This document shows, piece by piece, positions 24,107-33,194 of a stretch of 49,721 nucleotides of DNA. A program made the translations under genes and the position numbers. The number at the start of each line of letters is the position of its first letter. The first letter of the stretch is position 1. This stretch comes from an uncultured bacterium (GTDB lineage: Bacteria; Desulfobacterota; Desulfovibrionia; Desulfovibrionales; Desulfovibrionaceae): contig CAJMLK010000019.1 of the NCBI GenBank assembly GCA_905214305.1, forward strand, positions 1 through 49,721, in the 5' to 3' direction. The notes beneath the pieces are model-generated. The model was not told the DNA's origin. It did no database searches and saw only the letters and a list, made by a program, of their open reading frames with translations.

Positions 24107-25384
24107 TCAGCGCACGATGGTCTGTCTGCGCTCGGCGCCGACGGAAACCAGACTTACCTTTACACCAACAAGCTCTTCAATGCGCGCGATATAGGCGCGC
24201 ACGGTTTCAGGCAGGTCGTCAAAACGGGTGCATTCGGTAATGTCTTCTTCAAAGCCGGGCAGGTCTTCATAAACAGGCGTAACTTTTTCCAGCGCGCCTT
24301 CTTCCTGCGGCATGTAGTCAAGCTTGCGGCCTTCGTATTCATAGGCCACGCAGATGCGCAGGCCGGGCAGATTCTGCAGCACGTCAAGCTTGGTCAGGGC
24401 AATGTCGGTCATGCCGCAAAGGCGCACGCTTTCGCGCAGCACCACGGCGTCCAGCCAGCCGCAGCGGCGCGGGCGGCCCGTGGTGGCCCCGAATTCGTGG
24501 CCCTGGGTGCGCAGGTAGCTGCCGGTGTCGTCAAGCTGCTCGGTGGGAAAGGGGCCGGAACCTACGCGGGTGGTGTAGGCCTTTACGATGCCCACCACAC
24601 GGTGCAGGGCCGAGGGGCCAACGCCGCAACCGGCGGACGCATTGCCCGACACGGTGTTGGAGGACGTGACAAAGGGATAGGTTCCGTGGTCGATATCCAG
24701 ATGAATGCCCTGCGCGCCTTCAAAAAGAATGTCGCCACCCTGGGCCTGAATGTTCTGGATGTGGTCTTCCACTTCCGTAAGGTAGGGCAGCAGGCGCGGG
24801 GCGAGGGCCATCAGCTCTTCGCAGACAGCGGCTTCGTCCAGAGGATCAAATTTGTACAGGTCGCGTAGCAGGGTGTTTTTTTCCTGCAGGGCGTGGGCCA
24901 CCTTGGCCCGCACAAGGTCGGGGCAGGCCAGGTCGCCTGCGCGCAGGCCCACGCGGGCGGCCTTGTCTTCGTAGCAGGGGCCGATGCCGCGTCCGGTCGT
25001 GCCTATCTTGTGCGAAGCGCGTTTGGCTTCGCGGGCTTTGTCCAGGCTTTTGTGGTAAGGCATGATAAGGTGGGCCTTTTTGCTGATGCCGAGCCTGGCC
25101 GGGGAAACGTCCACGCCCTTGGCTGCCAGATGGTCCACCTCTTCAAGAAATACGTGCGGGTCAAGCACCACGCCGTTGCCGATAAGGCACATCTTGTCCG
25201 CGTGCAGAATGCCGGAAGGGATCAGGTGAAGGATGGTCTCCTCGCCTTGAACCTTGATGGTGTGCCCGGCATTGTTGCCGCCCTGAAAACGGACAATGGC
25301 CCGGCTCTGGGCGCTCAGCATGTCAACGATTTTGCCTTTGCCTTCGTCGCCCCACTGTGCGCCGATGATGACCGTATTCGCCAT
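24107..25384 (-). CDS. purA: Adenylosuccinate synthetase
   Basis: 425 residues; joins IMP and aspartate with GTP, the first step of AMP synthesis. Residues 3-17 (TVIIGAQWGDEGKGK) contain the GTP-binding and catalytic Asp; FQGGNNAGHTI holds the catalytic His; GTTGRGIGPCYEDKAAR and FEGAQGIHLDIDHGTYPFVTSSNT are the IMP-binding and signature segments; TTGRPRRCGWLDAVVLR and KLDVLQNLP complete the site. GGCAGGTAAAATC lies before ATG at 25384. It probably shares a transcript with holB downstream. Confidence 0.96.
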   Translation of the reverse strand: MANTVIIGAQWGDEGKGKIVDMLSAQSRAIVRFQGGNNAGHTIKVQGEETILHLIPSGILHADKMCLIGNGVVLDPHVFLEEVDHLAAKGVDVSPARLGISKKAHLIMPYHKSLDKAREAKRASHKIGTTGRGIGPCYEDKAARVGLRAGDLACPDLVRAKVAHALQEKNTLLRDLYKFDPLDEAAVCEELMALAPRLLPYLTEVEDHIQNIQAQGGDILFEGAQGIHLDIDHGTYPFVTSSNTVSGNASAGCGVGPSALHRVVGIVKAYTTRVGSGPFPTEQLDDTGSYLRTQGHEFGATTGRPRRCGWLDAVVLRESVRLCGMTDIALTKLDVLQNLPGLRICVAYEYEGRKLDYMPQEEGALEKVTPVYEDLPGFEEDITECTRFDDLPETVRAYIARIEELVGVKVSLVSVGAERRQTIVR

Positions 25385-25388
25385 GATT

Positions 25389-25508
25389 TTACCTGCCTGA
25401 AACGCCGCCGCAGGGGGGCGTACTGTCATAAGGAAGCGTTACGCGCCCGCAGGCGCGATAAGTTACCGCCTTGTCAAACTGCCGAAAGCAGGACGCAAAG
25501 CCTTTCAT
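25389..25508 (-). CDS. Possible 39-residue leader ORF ahead of purA
   Basis: An ATG frame (starts MKGFASCFRQFDKAV) runs to a TAA that lies 4 bp before the purA ATG. AGATAGGTACC precedes it. The close stop/start spacing would allow coupling, but short open frames are common by chance in GC-rich leaders, and I know no such leader peptide. The strand opposite this ORF carries a sequence resembling the start of a c-di-GMP-I riboswitch, so the region may instead be structured RNA. Confidence 0.25.
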   Translation of the reverse strand: MKGFASCFRQFDKAVTYRACGRVTLPYDSTPPCGGVSGR

Positions 25509-25691
25509 GGTACCTATCTCGGATGCAAATGCAAGTCAAATGTCCCCAACGGCATACTACCGTGCGCAGGGCATGCGGCAGGGGGACTGCGCCGGAAAAT
25601 ATGACGGCTTTCGGTTGCGGCCGTACGGGTATTTTTTCGCATGTCTTGCAGGCACGGGTGGTCGTGGCCGCCGGGGCTGCGGGCCGATCAG

Positions 25692-26042
25692 CTACGCCCT
25701 GTCGTCTGCGTCATCCTCTTTGAGGGGCTGAAACTTCAGCACGCGGCAGCGTTGTTCGGGTTCCTCTTTTGGCGTTGGCTCCAGCGAAAATTCTGGTGCA
25801 AGGCCGGGCAATTGCGGGGCAAGGCCCTCGCGCCCCTGGCTCTGACGCGACCAGTGGTAGTTGAAAAGCTGGTTTTTCCAGCGCTTGGCCTGAATCAGGG
25901 AAAAGATGAGCGTCGCCTCTTCCCACTTTTTTGTGGGCTCAAAGCGGCTGCTTACGGTGGCGTATTTGCTCCAGAGCGACATCAGGGACGCTTCGTCGAT
26001 CGTATCCAGTTGCTGCGCCAGCCGGGCAAGCAGTTTTTCCAT
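25692..26042 (-). CDS. Conserved small protein of unknown function
   Basis: 116 residues, soluble, with no signal or membrane segment. N-terminal helices (MEKLLARLAQQLDTIDEASLMSLWSKY) are followed by KKWEEATLIFSLIQAKRWKNQLFNYHW and a proline-rich acidic tail. It reads like a small protein conserved in Desulfovibrio, but I cannot assign a function. A good ribosome binding site (GGAGGA, 6 bp before ATG) fixes the start at 26042. Divergent from the AICAR transformylase gene, with about 230 bp between the two starts. Confidence 0.7.
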   Translation of the reverse strand: MEKLLARLAQQLDTIDEASLMSLWSKYATVSSRFEPTKKWEEATLIFSLIQAKRWKNQLFNYHWSRQSQGREGLAPQLPGLAPEFSLEPTPKEEPEQRCRVLKFQPLKEDDADDRA

Positions 26043-26274
26043 ATATCCTCCGCTGATAAGTGCAGGGCGCGCCGGGGGGCGCCAACCTGTCTTGTGAATC
26101 CTGGGCGACAAGGCAATGTAGGGCCTGACCTGTGTTTCGTCAACGCGCGGGCGGCGTCATGTGACGGGCAAGGCCCCCTTTCGCGCCGCGCGGCAGGCTG
26201 ATTTAGGCTGGTGGGGCGGTCTGTTCTGTGCTATGCAAAACCCTTACCTGACCGGCGAACATCTGGAGGCAAGC

Positions 26275-27552
26275 ATGTCGGATCTCAAGGCCATGTACAG
26301 CACCGTCCGCAAGGACGCTTTTCCCGAAACCATGACCATCATTCTTGGCGATGAAAAACTCGTGTTCCAAAAGCGCGTGTGGACGCTGGACGGCGAGGAA
26401 AAGGGCCTGCGCTACGGGGAAAACCCCGATCAGCCCGCGGCCCTCTATGCCCTGAAAGAAGGTTCCATCACTTGCGGCGGCCTCCAGTGGCGGGGTCCGG
26501 GGCACGGCATTGTTTCGGCCCTGACCGAAGAGCAGATGATTCAGGCGGGCAAGCACCCCGGCAAGACCAATCTGACGGACGTGGATAACGGGGCCAATAT
26601 CCTTCAGTGTCTTGCAGACCGCCCGGCGGCCGTGATTCTGAAGCACAACAATCCCTGCGGCGCGGCCTGGAGCAAGGACGGCGTGGCCGCAGCCCTTGAA
26701 AAAGCCTTCTGGTGCGACCGTATCGCGGCCTTCGGCGGCGCGGTGGTCGTCAACCGTCCCTTTACCCGCGAGGCTGCGGAAATGGTGGCCGCCAACTATT
26801 TTGAGGTGGTGGCAGCTCCTGCCTTTGAAGAAGGCGCGGTGGAGATTCTCAAGGGCCGTAAAAATCTGCGCATTATGGCACTGCCCGGCCTGGGCCGTCT
26901 TGAAGAACTGACCTCGTCGGCGTTTCTGGACATCAAGAGCCTGTCGGACGGTGGCATCGTGGTGCAGAAGTCTTTTGTGAACCGCGTTCTTTCCTGTGAC
27001 GACTTTTTGCCTGCTACCGCCGTTACCCGGGACGGCCTTTCCGTGGCGGCGCGTGCGCCAAGCCCGGCAGAACTGGACGACCTGCGCTTTGCATGGGCCG
27101 TTGAGGCGGGCGTGACTTCCAATTCCGTCATTTTTGTGCGTGATGGGGCTACCGTGGCTATCGGCACGGGGGAACAGGATCGCGTGGGCTGCGTGGAGCT
27201 TGCCATACACAAGGCGCACACCAAGTACGCAGATACACTGGCTTTTCGCGAGCTGGGGCTGACCCTCTACGAACTGAAGCTCAAGGCTGCGGACGACAGC
27301 ACTCTGGCTGAAAAACTGGCCGATATCGAGCGGCGCACGCAGGAAACCCACGGCGGCCTTGCCGGTACGGCTCTGGTGTCTGACGGCTTTTTCCCCTTCC
27401 GCGACGGGGTGGATGTTGCCATTGCCCAGGGCGTGACGGCCATTGCCCAGCCCGGCGGGTCCATGCGCGATGCCGAAGTCATCATGGCCTGCAATGAGGC
27501 CGCTCCTCAGGTGGCGATGGTCTTTACGGGGCAGCGTTCTTTCAAGCATTGA
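26275..27552 (+). CDS. AICAR transformylase (PurH C-terminal domain only)
   Basis: 425 residues covering the formyltransferase half of PurH, which transfers formyl from 10-formyl-THF to AICAR. KHNNPCGAAW holds the catalytic His/Lys region, IAAFGGAVVVNRP and AVTRDGLSVAARAPS are conserved, and the C-terminus VAIAQGVTAIAQPGGSMRDAEVI...FTGQRSFKH matches the PurH end. The N-terminal IMP cyclohydrolase (MGS-like) domain is missing, so cyclisation to IMP must be done by another protein. The start at 26275 has TGGAGGCAAGC; an ATG at 26233 is possible but lacks a site. Confidence 0.88.
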   Translation: MSDLKAMYSTVRKDAFPETMTIILGDEKLVFQKRVWTLDGEEKGLRYGENPDQPAALYALKEGSITCGGLQWRGPGHGIVSALTEEQMIQAGKHPGKTNLTDVDNGANILQCLADRPAAVILKHNNPCGAAWSKDGVAAALEKAFWCDRIAAFGGAVVVNRPFTREAAEMVAANYFEVVAAPAFEEGAVEILKGRKNLRIMALPGLGRLEELTSSAFLDIKSLSDGGIVVQKSFVNRVLSCDDFLPATAVTRDGLSVAARAPSPAELDDLRFAWAVEAGVTSNSVIFVRDGATVAIGTGEQDRVGCVELAIHKAHTKYADTLAFRELGLTLYELKLKAADDSTLAEKLADIERRTQETHGGLAGTALVSDGFFPFRDGVDVAIAQGVTAIAQPGGSMRDAEVIMACNEAAPQVAMVFTGQRSFKH

Positions 27553-27897
27553 TGGCGGTTTTGGGCCAGACTGCCCGAGGTGCGGTCTGGCCCGAAGCCC
27601 GTTTTTTCGGTCGTGGCCGTTTTGCCGTGCTGGCGCGGGCTGGCGCGGGTTGGCGCGTACTGCTCCGATCAGGCGCGCCCCGGACGGCTGATGCGGTCTC
27701 GATGGCTGGTGCGAGCTGGACGGCTGGCGCGGGCTGGCCCCCATTGGGGCGGCCTCGCGTGCCCGACTGTGCCCTTGAGCCTGTGCCCACACTGTCAATT
27801 GCGCCCAACTGCCGCCAATTCTGCGGCATGAGCATCCTCGGGCACATGCGCCTGCGAACTATGAAAATGCTCCAGTGATTTGATCTCACCCGTCACC
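27553..27897. repeat. GC-rich intergenic region with degenerate decamer repeats
   Basis: Between purH-like and cbiA. TGCTGGCGCGG-GCTGGCGCGG-GTTGGCGCG is head to tail around 27627-27656, and related GCTGG[CT]GCGxG words recur to about 27740. No start codon with a ribosome binding site, terminator or riboswitch is convincing. The composition resembles the low-complexity insert of the following gene. Confidence 0.5.
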
Positions 27898-29814
27898 ATG
27901 CGAAACGCCATGAGTCATATGAGCCACAGTTCTGAAGTCCGTCAGTGGCGGCCCGTCCCGGAATCCATGCCCCGCCTCTGTGTTACCGCGCTTTCCGGCG
28001 GCGGTGGCAAAACACTGCTTTCGCTGGGGCTTTGCCGCGCGTTTGTGCGTTCCGGCCTTGTTGTCCAGCCGTTCAAAAAAGGGCCGGACTACATTGACGC
28101 GGCCTGGTTGCGCCTGGCTGCCGGACGGCCTGCCGCCAACCTTGATCCATACTTTCTTGAGCCATCGCGCCTGCGTGCCCTTTTTGTCCATGCCATGCAA
28201 AACGCAGCCCTGCGGCCTGCGGCAGACGCCCACACGGGCCGGGAGGCTGCTGAAGCGCCCGCGACAGCCGCGATACCCGCAACTCCCGCGACTCCCGAGG
28301 CAGCTGCGGCCATTGCGGCATGCGGGGGGCTGCTCGGCCTTGTGGAAGGCAACCGGGGATTTTTTGACGGCATGGATGCGCGCGGTTCGTGCTCTACAGC
28401 CGAACTTTCCCGAGTTTTGTCATGCCCGGTGATCATAAGCGTCGACTGCACCAAGATGACCCGCACGGCGGCGGCGCTGGTGCGCGGCATGCTGCATTTT
28501 GAGGCCGGGCTGCGCTTTGCGGGCGTGGTGCTTAATCAGGTCGGCTCCAGTCGGCATGAGCGCATCCTCAGGCAGGCGCTGGAAGAGCATACGGACGTTC
28601 CCGTGCTCGGAGCCTTGCCCCGGCTGGCGGAAAATCCCCTGCCGGAGCGGCATATGGGCATTGCCTCCTGCGGCGACAGCCTTTCGCCACAGGCCCAGCA
28701 GGTTCTGGACAGGCTGGCTGATTTTGTGAGCGCGCACGTGGACATGCCGCGCGTGCTTGAAGCTGCCGCAAGCGCACCCCCGCTGGAGGCCGAGGCCTTC
28801 TGGCCGGAATGCGCCGCCGCCAATGGCGCAAGCGCCGCCGGGCCTGACGTGTCCCAGGTGGACGCCGCCGGGCCTGCCGTTGCCGGGCCTGCATTTTCCG
28901 GTGTTGACGCCTCGGGCGTAATCATGGCCGGGCCTGCGGTTGCGTGCCCCACCGATGGCAGGACATCCGGCGGCAACGCTGTGGTGGCCTCCGGCATCCC
29001 CCACGCCCAGAATGCGCGCCCGCGCATCGGCTATGTGCGCGATGCCGCCCTGTGGTTCTATTATGAGGAGAATCTTGAGGCCCTGCGCCGGGCCGGGGCC
29101 GACCTTGTGCGGCTTTCGCTGCTGGATGGGGAGCACGGGGCCGCAGCCGGTGCTGCAAGCGATGCGGAGGGGACGATTTCCGGCCCTGCCTGCCGCGCGC
29201 CCTGGCCACGTGTGGATGGCCTGTATCTGGGCGGGGGCTTTCCTGAAGACCATGCCGAAGCTTTGAGCCGCTCGCCGCTGCTGGGGCAACTGGCGGTGTG
29301 GGCGGAGCTGGGTATGCCCATATACGCCGAATGTGGCGGTTTTATGGTGCTTTCACGCGGCATCGAACGCCAGGGGGTGCTGTGGCCCATGAGCGGCATT
29401 CTGCCGGTAAGCGCTGTTTTTTGTCCAAAACCGCAAGGGCTTGGCTATGTGCGCGGCAAGATTACGGAGACCAATCCCTTTTTTGCGCCGGGCACGGATC
29501 TGCGCGGACACGAATTTCATTACTCCCGCTGCCGTTGGGAAAATGCGGACGACTGGAGCCGCAACAACCGGCATGCGCGCTGGGTCATGCAGCTGGACAA
29601 GGGGCAGGGCATGGGGCCGCCGCCCGACTCTCCGCAACGCCCGGATACCGGCAAGGGCGGCCCTGCGCCCAAGTCACTCAAGGTGGACGGTCTTGTTTTT
29701 CGCAATGTATGGGCCTCCTATACCCATATTTTCGCCCCGGCCGCACCGGGTTGGGCCGAAAATTTCGTGCGCGCGGCCCGCAGCTTTGCCGTACGGAACC
29801 GGAGTGAACCATGA
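27898..29814 (+). CDS. cbiA: Cobyrinate/hydrogenobyrinate a,c-diamide synthase with low-complexity insertions
   Basis: 638 residues; amidates side chains a and c of (hydrogeno)cobyrinic acid with glutamine and ATP in anaerobic B12 synthesis. The P-loop is VTALSGGGGKTLLSLGL near residues 27-43, PFKKGPDYIDAAWL follows, and the glutamine amidotransferase domain ends with the catalytic Cys in YAECGGFMVLSRGI and the His in GHEFHYS. The enzyme is normally about 450-470 residues; the excess is an Ala/Pro/Thr run (about 110-140) and an Ala-Gly-Pro-rich stretch (about 300-375) between the two domains. The start is uncertain (ATG at 27898 or 27910, TTG at 27880); no clear ribosome binding site. Overlaps the next gene by ATGA. 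Confidence 0.9.
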   Translation: MRNAMSHMSHSSEVRQWRPVPESMPRLCVTALSGGGGKTLLSLGLCRAFVRSGLVVQPFKKGPDYIDAAWLRLAAGRPAANLDPYFLEPSRLRALFVHAMQNAALRPAADAHTGREAAEAPATAAIPATPATPEAAAAIAACGGLLGLVEGNRGFFDGMDARGSCSTAELSRVLSCPVIISVDCTKMTRTAAALVRGMLHFEAGLRFAGVVLNQVGSSRHERILRQALEEHTDVPVLGALPRLAENPLPERHMGIASCGDSLSPQAQQVLDRLADFVSAHVDMPRVLEAAASAPPLEAEAFWPECAAANGASAAGPDVSQVDAAGPAVAGPAFSGVDASGVIMAGPAVACPTDGRTSGGNAVVASGIPHAQNARPRIGYVRDAALWFYYEENLEALRRAGADLVRLSLLDGEHGAAAGAASDAEGTISGPACRAPWPRVDGLYLGGGFPEDHAEALSRSPLLGQLAVWAELGMPIYAECGGFMVLSRGIERQGVLWPMSGILPVSAVFCPKPQGLGYVRGKITETNPFFAPGTDLRGHEFHYSRCRWENADDWSRNNRHARWVMQLDKGQGMGPPPDSPQRPDTGKGGPAPKSLKVDGLVFRNVWASYTHIFAPAAPGWAENFVRAARSFAVRNRSEP

Positions 29815-31046
29815 GCAACGAAAAAGTCTCCATTATCATCCCTGCCTGGAACCTCTGGGACATGACGGCCAGCTGCCTGCGCTCTCTGGCCCGGCACACG
29901 CAGGGGGAAAATGTGGAAATAGTGGTGGTGGACAATGGCTCCACCGATGCCACGGCCACCGGGCTGGAACCTTTGGGCCGCGCCTTGTGGGGCGCGGCTT
30001 TTTGTCCCGTGCGGCTGAGCGAAAATGTGGGGTTTGCGAGGGGATGCAATGCCGGGGCCAGAGCCGCTGGCGGTGATCTGCTGTTTTTTCTTAACAATGA
30101 TACGACCATGACGCCGGGCTGGCTGCCGCCACTGCGCGAAGCTCTTGGCCGGGGGCGCACGGGGGCCGCTGGTCCGTTGCTGCTCTATCCCAACGGAACG
30201 GTGCAGCATTGCGGCATTTTCTTTACGCCCTTTCTACAGGTGGGGCATCTGTATGAAGGCTTCCCCGGGGGGCATCCCGCGCCGCGAAAAAGGCGGCCCC
30301 TTCAGGCCATAACCGGGGCCGCCATGCTAATGCGCAAGGACGTTTTTTGGGAGTGCGGCGGTTTTTTTGAAGGCTTTCGCAATGGTTTTGAAGATATGGA
30401 CATCTGCTTTGAATTGCGCGCCAGAGGCTACGCCCTCGCGGTGGAAGGACGCAGCGTCATTGTACACCATACCAGCCAGACACCGGGCCGCTTTGATCAC
30501 GATGCGGATAACGGCGGGTTGTTCTGTCAGCGACAGGCGCGGTGGCTCCGGCCTGATCTGCATACTCTGGCGGCGCTTGATGGCTATCAGCTGAAACTGG
30601 GCGCCAATCTAGAACACTGGCTGGAATTGCCGGAAGCGGCGGAGCAAAAACGCAATGGGGCCTTTGATGCGCACCACTCTGGCGATGAAGACGTCTGCCG
30701 GGCCGAGCTGGAGCGTGAGCCTTTATGGCGTGGCGGATGGCATCGTCTGATGGATATGCTGGAAGCCCGGGGTGACATGGCGGCCGCCCTGTTGGCTGCT
30801 ACGCGCTGCGTCATGCTTATGGGAGACGAGATTTCGCGTGAAAAGCTGCTGCGGCTTACGGCCGTGGTGGAAGGGCCGGACTGTGCGGCCTCTGTGCGGG
30901 CCGCCCTTGAGGCTTCTGGGGCGGGCAGCAGGGACGGAGAGCCAAGGGTGCGTGTGCAACGCGGCCGACGGGCGGCATATGCCATGGGTGACTGTCTGCT
31001 GGCCGAAGTTTTTAATCAGTGGCTTTTGCGCTATGGGCGGGGCTGA
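29811..31046 (+). CDS. Family 2 glycosyltransferase
   Basis: 411 residues. The N-terminal GT-A domain begins VSIIIPAWNLWDMTASCLRSL, with EIVVVDNGSTDATA (UDP-sugar binding) and FFLNNDTTMTPGWL (DxD-like metal site, here NNDT). TGAAMLMRKDVFWECGGFFEGFRNGFEDMDICFELRARGY matches rhamnosyltransferase-type GT2 proteins. The last 130 residues are helical and may contain a TPR-like segment (MLEARGDMAAALLAATRCVM). Coupled to cbiA through ATGA, although B12 synthesis and glycan assembly have no known link. A terminator lies 215 bp downstream. Confidence 0.85.
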   Translation: MSNEKVSIIIPAWNLWDMTASCLRSLARHTQGENVEIVVVDNGSTDATATGLEPLGRALWGAAFCPVRLSENVGFARGCNAGARAAGGDLLFFLNNDTTMTPGWLPPLREALGRGRTGAAGPLLLYPNGTVQHCGIFFTPFLQVGHLYEGFPGGHPAPRKRRPLQAITGAAMLMRKDVFWECGGFFEGFRNGFEDMDICFELRARGYALAVEGRSVIVHHTSQTPGRFDHDADNGGLFCQRQARWLRPDLHTLAALDGYQLKLGANLEHWLELPEAAEQKRNGAFDAHHSGDEDVCRAELEREPLWRGGWHRLMDMLEARGDMAAALLAATRCVMLMGDEISREKLLRLTAVVEGPDCAASVRAALEASGAGSRDGEPRVRVQRGRRAAYAMGDCLLAEVFNQWLLRYGRG

Positions 31047-31261
31047 GCGCAACCATTTTTATGACCGCAGTGGCTGGCATGACTTTTTCATGTGTCCGGC
31101 ATCCGGTGTTTATAGCCTGGTCTATTTTCTGTGTCGGCCACGGAATAGGCCTTTTTTTCTGGGGCCTCTGCGGTATTGCTGTTTTGTGTGATTTTGCGGT
31201 TTGTCGCGGGCACGCCAAAGCGGCTATAATTGTTATTGAAAAAATGTAGTCATTACAGCGC

Positions 31262-31287
31262 GCGATGCATATTTGCATCGCTTTTTT
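31262..31287 (+). terminator. Intrinsic terminator
   Basis: GCGATGCA and TGCATCGC pair around TATT, followed by TTTTTT. It ends the cbiA-glycosyltransferase unit. Confidence 0.85.
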
Positions 31288-31357
31288 ATTTTTTACTACA
31301 GACGCCCATTGTTCCGGCTACGGGCAGAAAATTGGGCAAAATTATTGTTAGTAATTA

Positions 31358-31386
31358 TTGACAGTATTGCCGTATTGCAATATGAT
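31358..31386 (+). promoter_or_regulatory. Near-consensus promoter with an internal operator
   Basis: TTGACA (31358-31363) and TATGAT (31381-31386) are spaced by 17 bp, one mismatch from consensus. Between and into the -10, TATTGC (31365-31370) and GCAATA (31377-31382) form an inverted repeat, a good place for a repressor. The predicted start near 31393 leaves about 22 nt before the cyclase ATG. Confidence 0.75.
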
Positions 31387-31414
31387 AAAAGCTATATAAG
31401 TTTTTGCTAGAAAT

Positions 31415-32830
31415 ATGTCGGATGTACGGTATGAACCTCGAAAGTTGTTGTGCCAGGTATTTTCAAAGCCCGGTTTCGGCCGGAGTGGAGAGCGTCTGAT
31501 GAAAGCTGTGGATGGACGCTCTGCAGGTTTTTTTCAGACCCTCCCGCGTGACGCGCTTCTTGCTTGCGGGCCCCGTCTGGATTTCCTGCAGGGCCTGCCG
31601 CAGGCCCTCGCGGTTATGCGGGTTGATCTGGACATGATGGGCCGCCCCTGCGATTTGATCGTTGTTTACGGTAATGAAGCTCTTTTTACGCTCTTTGGTG
31701 TTCCCCGCGAATGGCTGACCGGCGTTTCGCTTGTTGACTCCCACCTGAAGCTTGACAGATCATGGCTGGAAATTTTCTGGAAAACAGCCTACCAGGGGCA
31801 CATACAGGAAATGACCGGCTTTTGGGCATCGCTGGGCAGGCATCTTGCCGTCACCTGTCATCAGCCTCAGTACGGTTATTGCACATGTCTTTTTCAGGAC
31901 ATCACCGAGCGTGTAAACAAGGAAAATGATCAGGCCAAAAACCGCAACCGTCTTGAGGCACTTTTGCACAGCACGGTCGATATGGTTTTTCAGATGGATC
32001 CGGTTACCGGAATCATCAGCAATCTTGATCAGGGTCTGGCTTCATGCGGCGGCCTGCTTAAAACCCGAAGCGTGCCCAAGGCTCTTTTGCGCCACGGCAT
32101 TCTGGCTTCAGGGCAGAATGAAAAAATTACCCGGCTCATACGGCTGGCCCTGTGCGCCGAGGGTGACTGCACCTGCGAGGTGCGCGCGCGACTCAAGGTC
32201 GGTTCACCCTTTACCTGGCACAGCCTGACCGTTGTGAGCTACTGCGACCCGTGCACTCATGAAATGGGCATTATTGCATTTCTCAAAGATGTGCACGCCA
32301 GCATCAAGGAAAGGGACGCGCTGGTGCGCCGGGCGGAAAAAGACCCCCTGTGCGGGATCTACAACAGGGCTGCAGGCGAAAGCATCGTTGCCGCAAGATT
32401 GGCTGTTACGGACGAAACCTGTCACAGCGCGGCTCTGCTCATTTTTGATCTGGATGATTTCAAGGTGGTCAATGATACTGCCGGACATGCGGTGGGCGAT
32501 GCGGTTCTGAAGGCTTTCTCCGTTCTGCTGGGGCAGGGCTTTCGCAAGGATGACATCATATTCCGGCTGGGCGGCGACGAGTTTGCTGTTTTTGTGCAGA
32601 ACATGCCGCAGGAAAGGATATTCCGCGTCAGCAAAAACCTTGCGTCGCGGCTTGAAGAACCGCTTGTTGAAAATGTGTGCGTGGGCATGTGCGTTGGCGT
32701 GGCCTATAGTCAATCGGGTCGCCACAGCTATGAAGAATTTTATAAAATGGCCGATAAGGCTTTGTACAATGCCAAGGAAGGTGGCAAGGGACAGGCCGCC
32801 ATCCTTTGCCTGCACGGGAATGGTGATTGA
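31415..32830 (+). CDS. Cytosolic diguanylate cyclase with PAS domains
   Basis: 471 residues with no membrane helix. Two PAS-like units (about 60-175 and 180-300) precede a GGDEF domain with FRLGGDEFAVFV intact. The I-site RKDD is five residues before GGDEF, so product inhibition is likely. LIFDLDDFKVVNDTAGHAVGD holds the metal-binding Asp. The first 60 residues are unlike the rest. The start has only a weak ribosome binding site, and the promoter is directly upstream. It is the second cyclase in the window and, unlike the membrane one, would sense an internal signal. Confidence 0.92.
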   Translation: MSDVRYEPRKLLCQVFSKPGFGRSGERLMKAVDGRSAGFFQTLPRDALLACGPRLDFLQGLPQALAVMRVDLDMMGRPCDLIVVYGNEALFTLFGVPREWLTGVSLVDSHLKLDRSWLEIFWKTAYQGHIQEMTGFWASLGRHLAVTCHQPQYGYCTCLFQDITERVNKENDQAKNRNRLEALLHSTVDMVFQMDPVTGIISNLDQGLASCGGLLKTRSVPKALLRHGILASGQNEKITRLIRLALCAEGDCTCEVRARLKVGSPFTWHSLTVVSYCDPCTHEMGIIAFLKDVHASIKERDALVRRAEKDPLCGIYNRAAGESIVAARLAVTDETCHSAALLIFDLDDFKVVNDTAGHAVGDAVLKAFSVLLGQGFRKDDIIFRLGGDEFAVFVQNMPQERIFRVSKNLASRLEEPLVENVCVGMCVGVAYSQSGRHSYEEFYKMADKALYNAKEGGKGQAAILCLHGNGD

Positions 32831-33028
32831 AACGCCGGGAGGATCCCGGTAACGTAAGGGCACAGTTTTTGAATGTCGTTTTGGTACGCATCATGATTTG
32901 TGCGTCGTGGGTGTGTTCGTGAGAAAGAGTGCCGTTTGAGCGCCTCTGCGTTGCATTTCGTGGCATGCACGCTGGCAGCCGCGGTCATAGCCGCATTGCG
33001 GTTAGTTATCTCAGAATGCAGGACGTAC

Positions 33029-33070
33029 AAAAAAGAGGGCTGTCAGTAGTGGGGCAGCCCTCACTTTTTT
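33029..33070. terminator. Bidirectional terminator after the cyclase gene
   Basis: GAGGGCTG (33035-33042) pairs with CAGCCCTC (33055-33062), with an A-run before and TTTTTT after. It lies about 200 bp beyond the cyclase stop. Confidence 0.75.
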
Positions 33071-33194
33071 GCTGAAGACGTGCTCGGGGCGAGGTCAGGG
33101 ACAAGGCGGCAGGCGCGTGAAACTTCGGGACGTTTGCCCTGTTCTGCCATCGGTTTTATATTTCAGTCTATTGCACGTGTGCTCCGCCACAGGC

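Noticed and set aside
26203..27798. 531-codon minus-strand frame with His/Gln/Pro-rich ends
   Set aside because: Antisense to the AICAR transformylase; the repetitive end comes from the decamer repeats, not from a gene.
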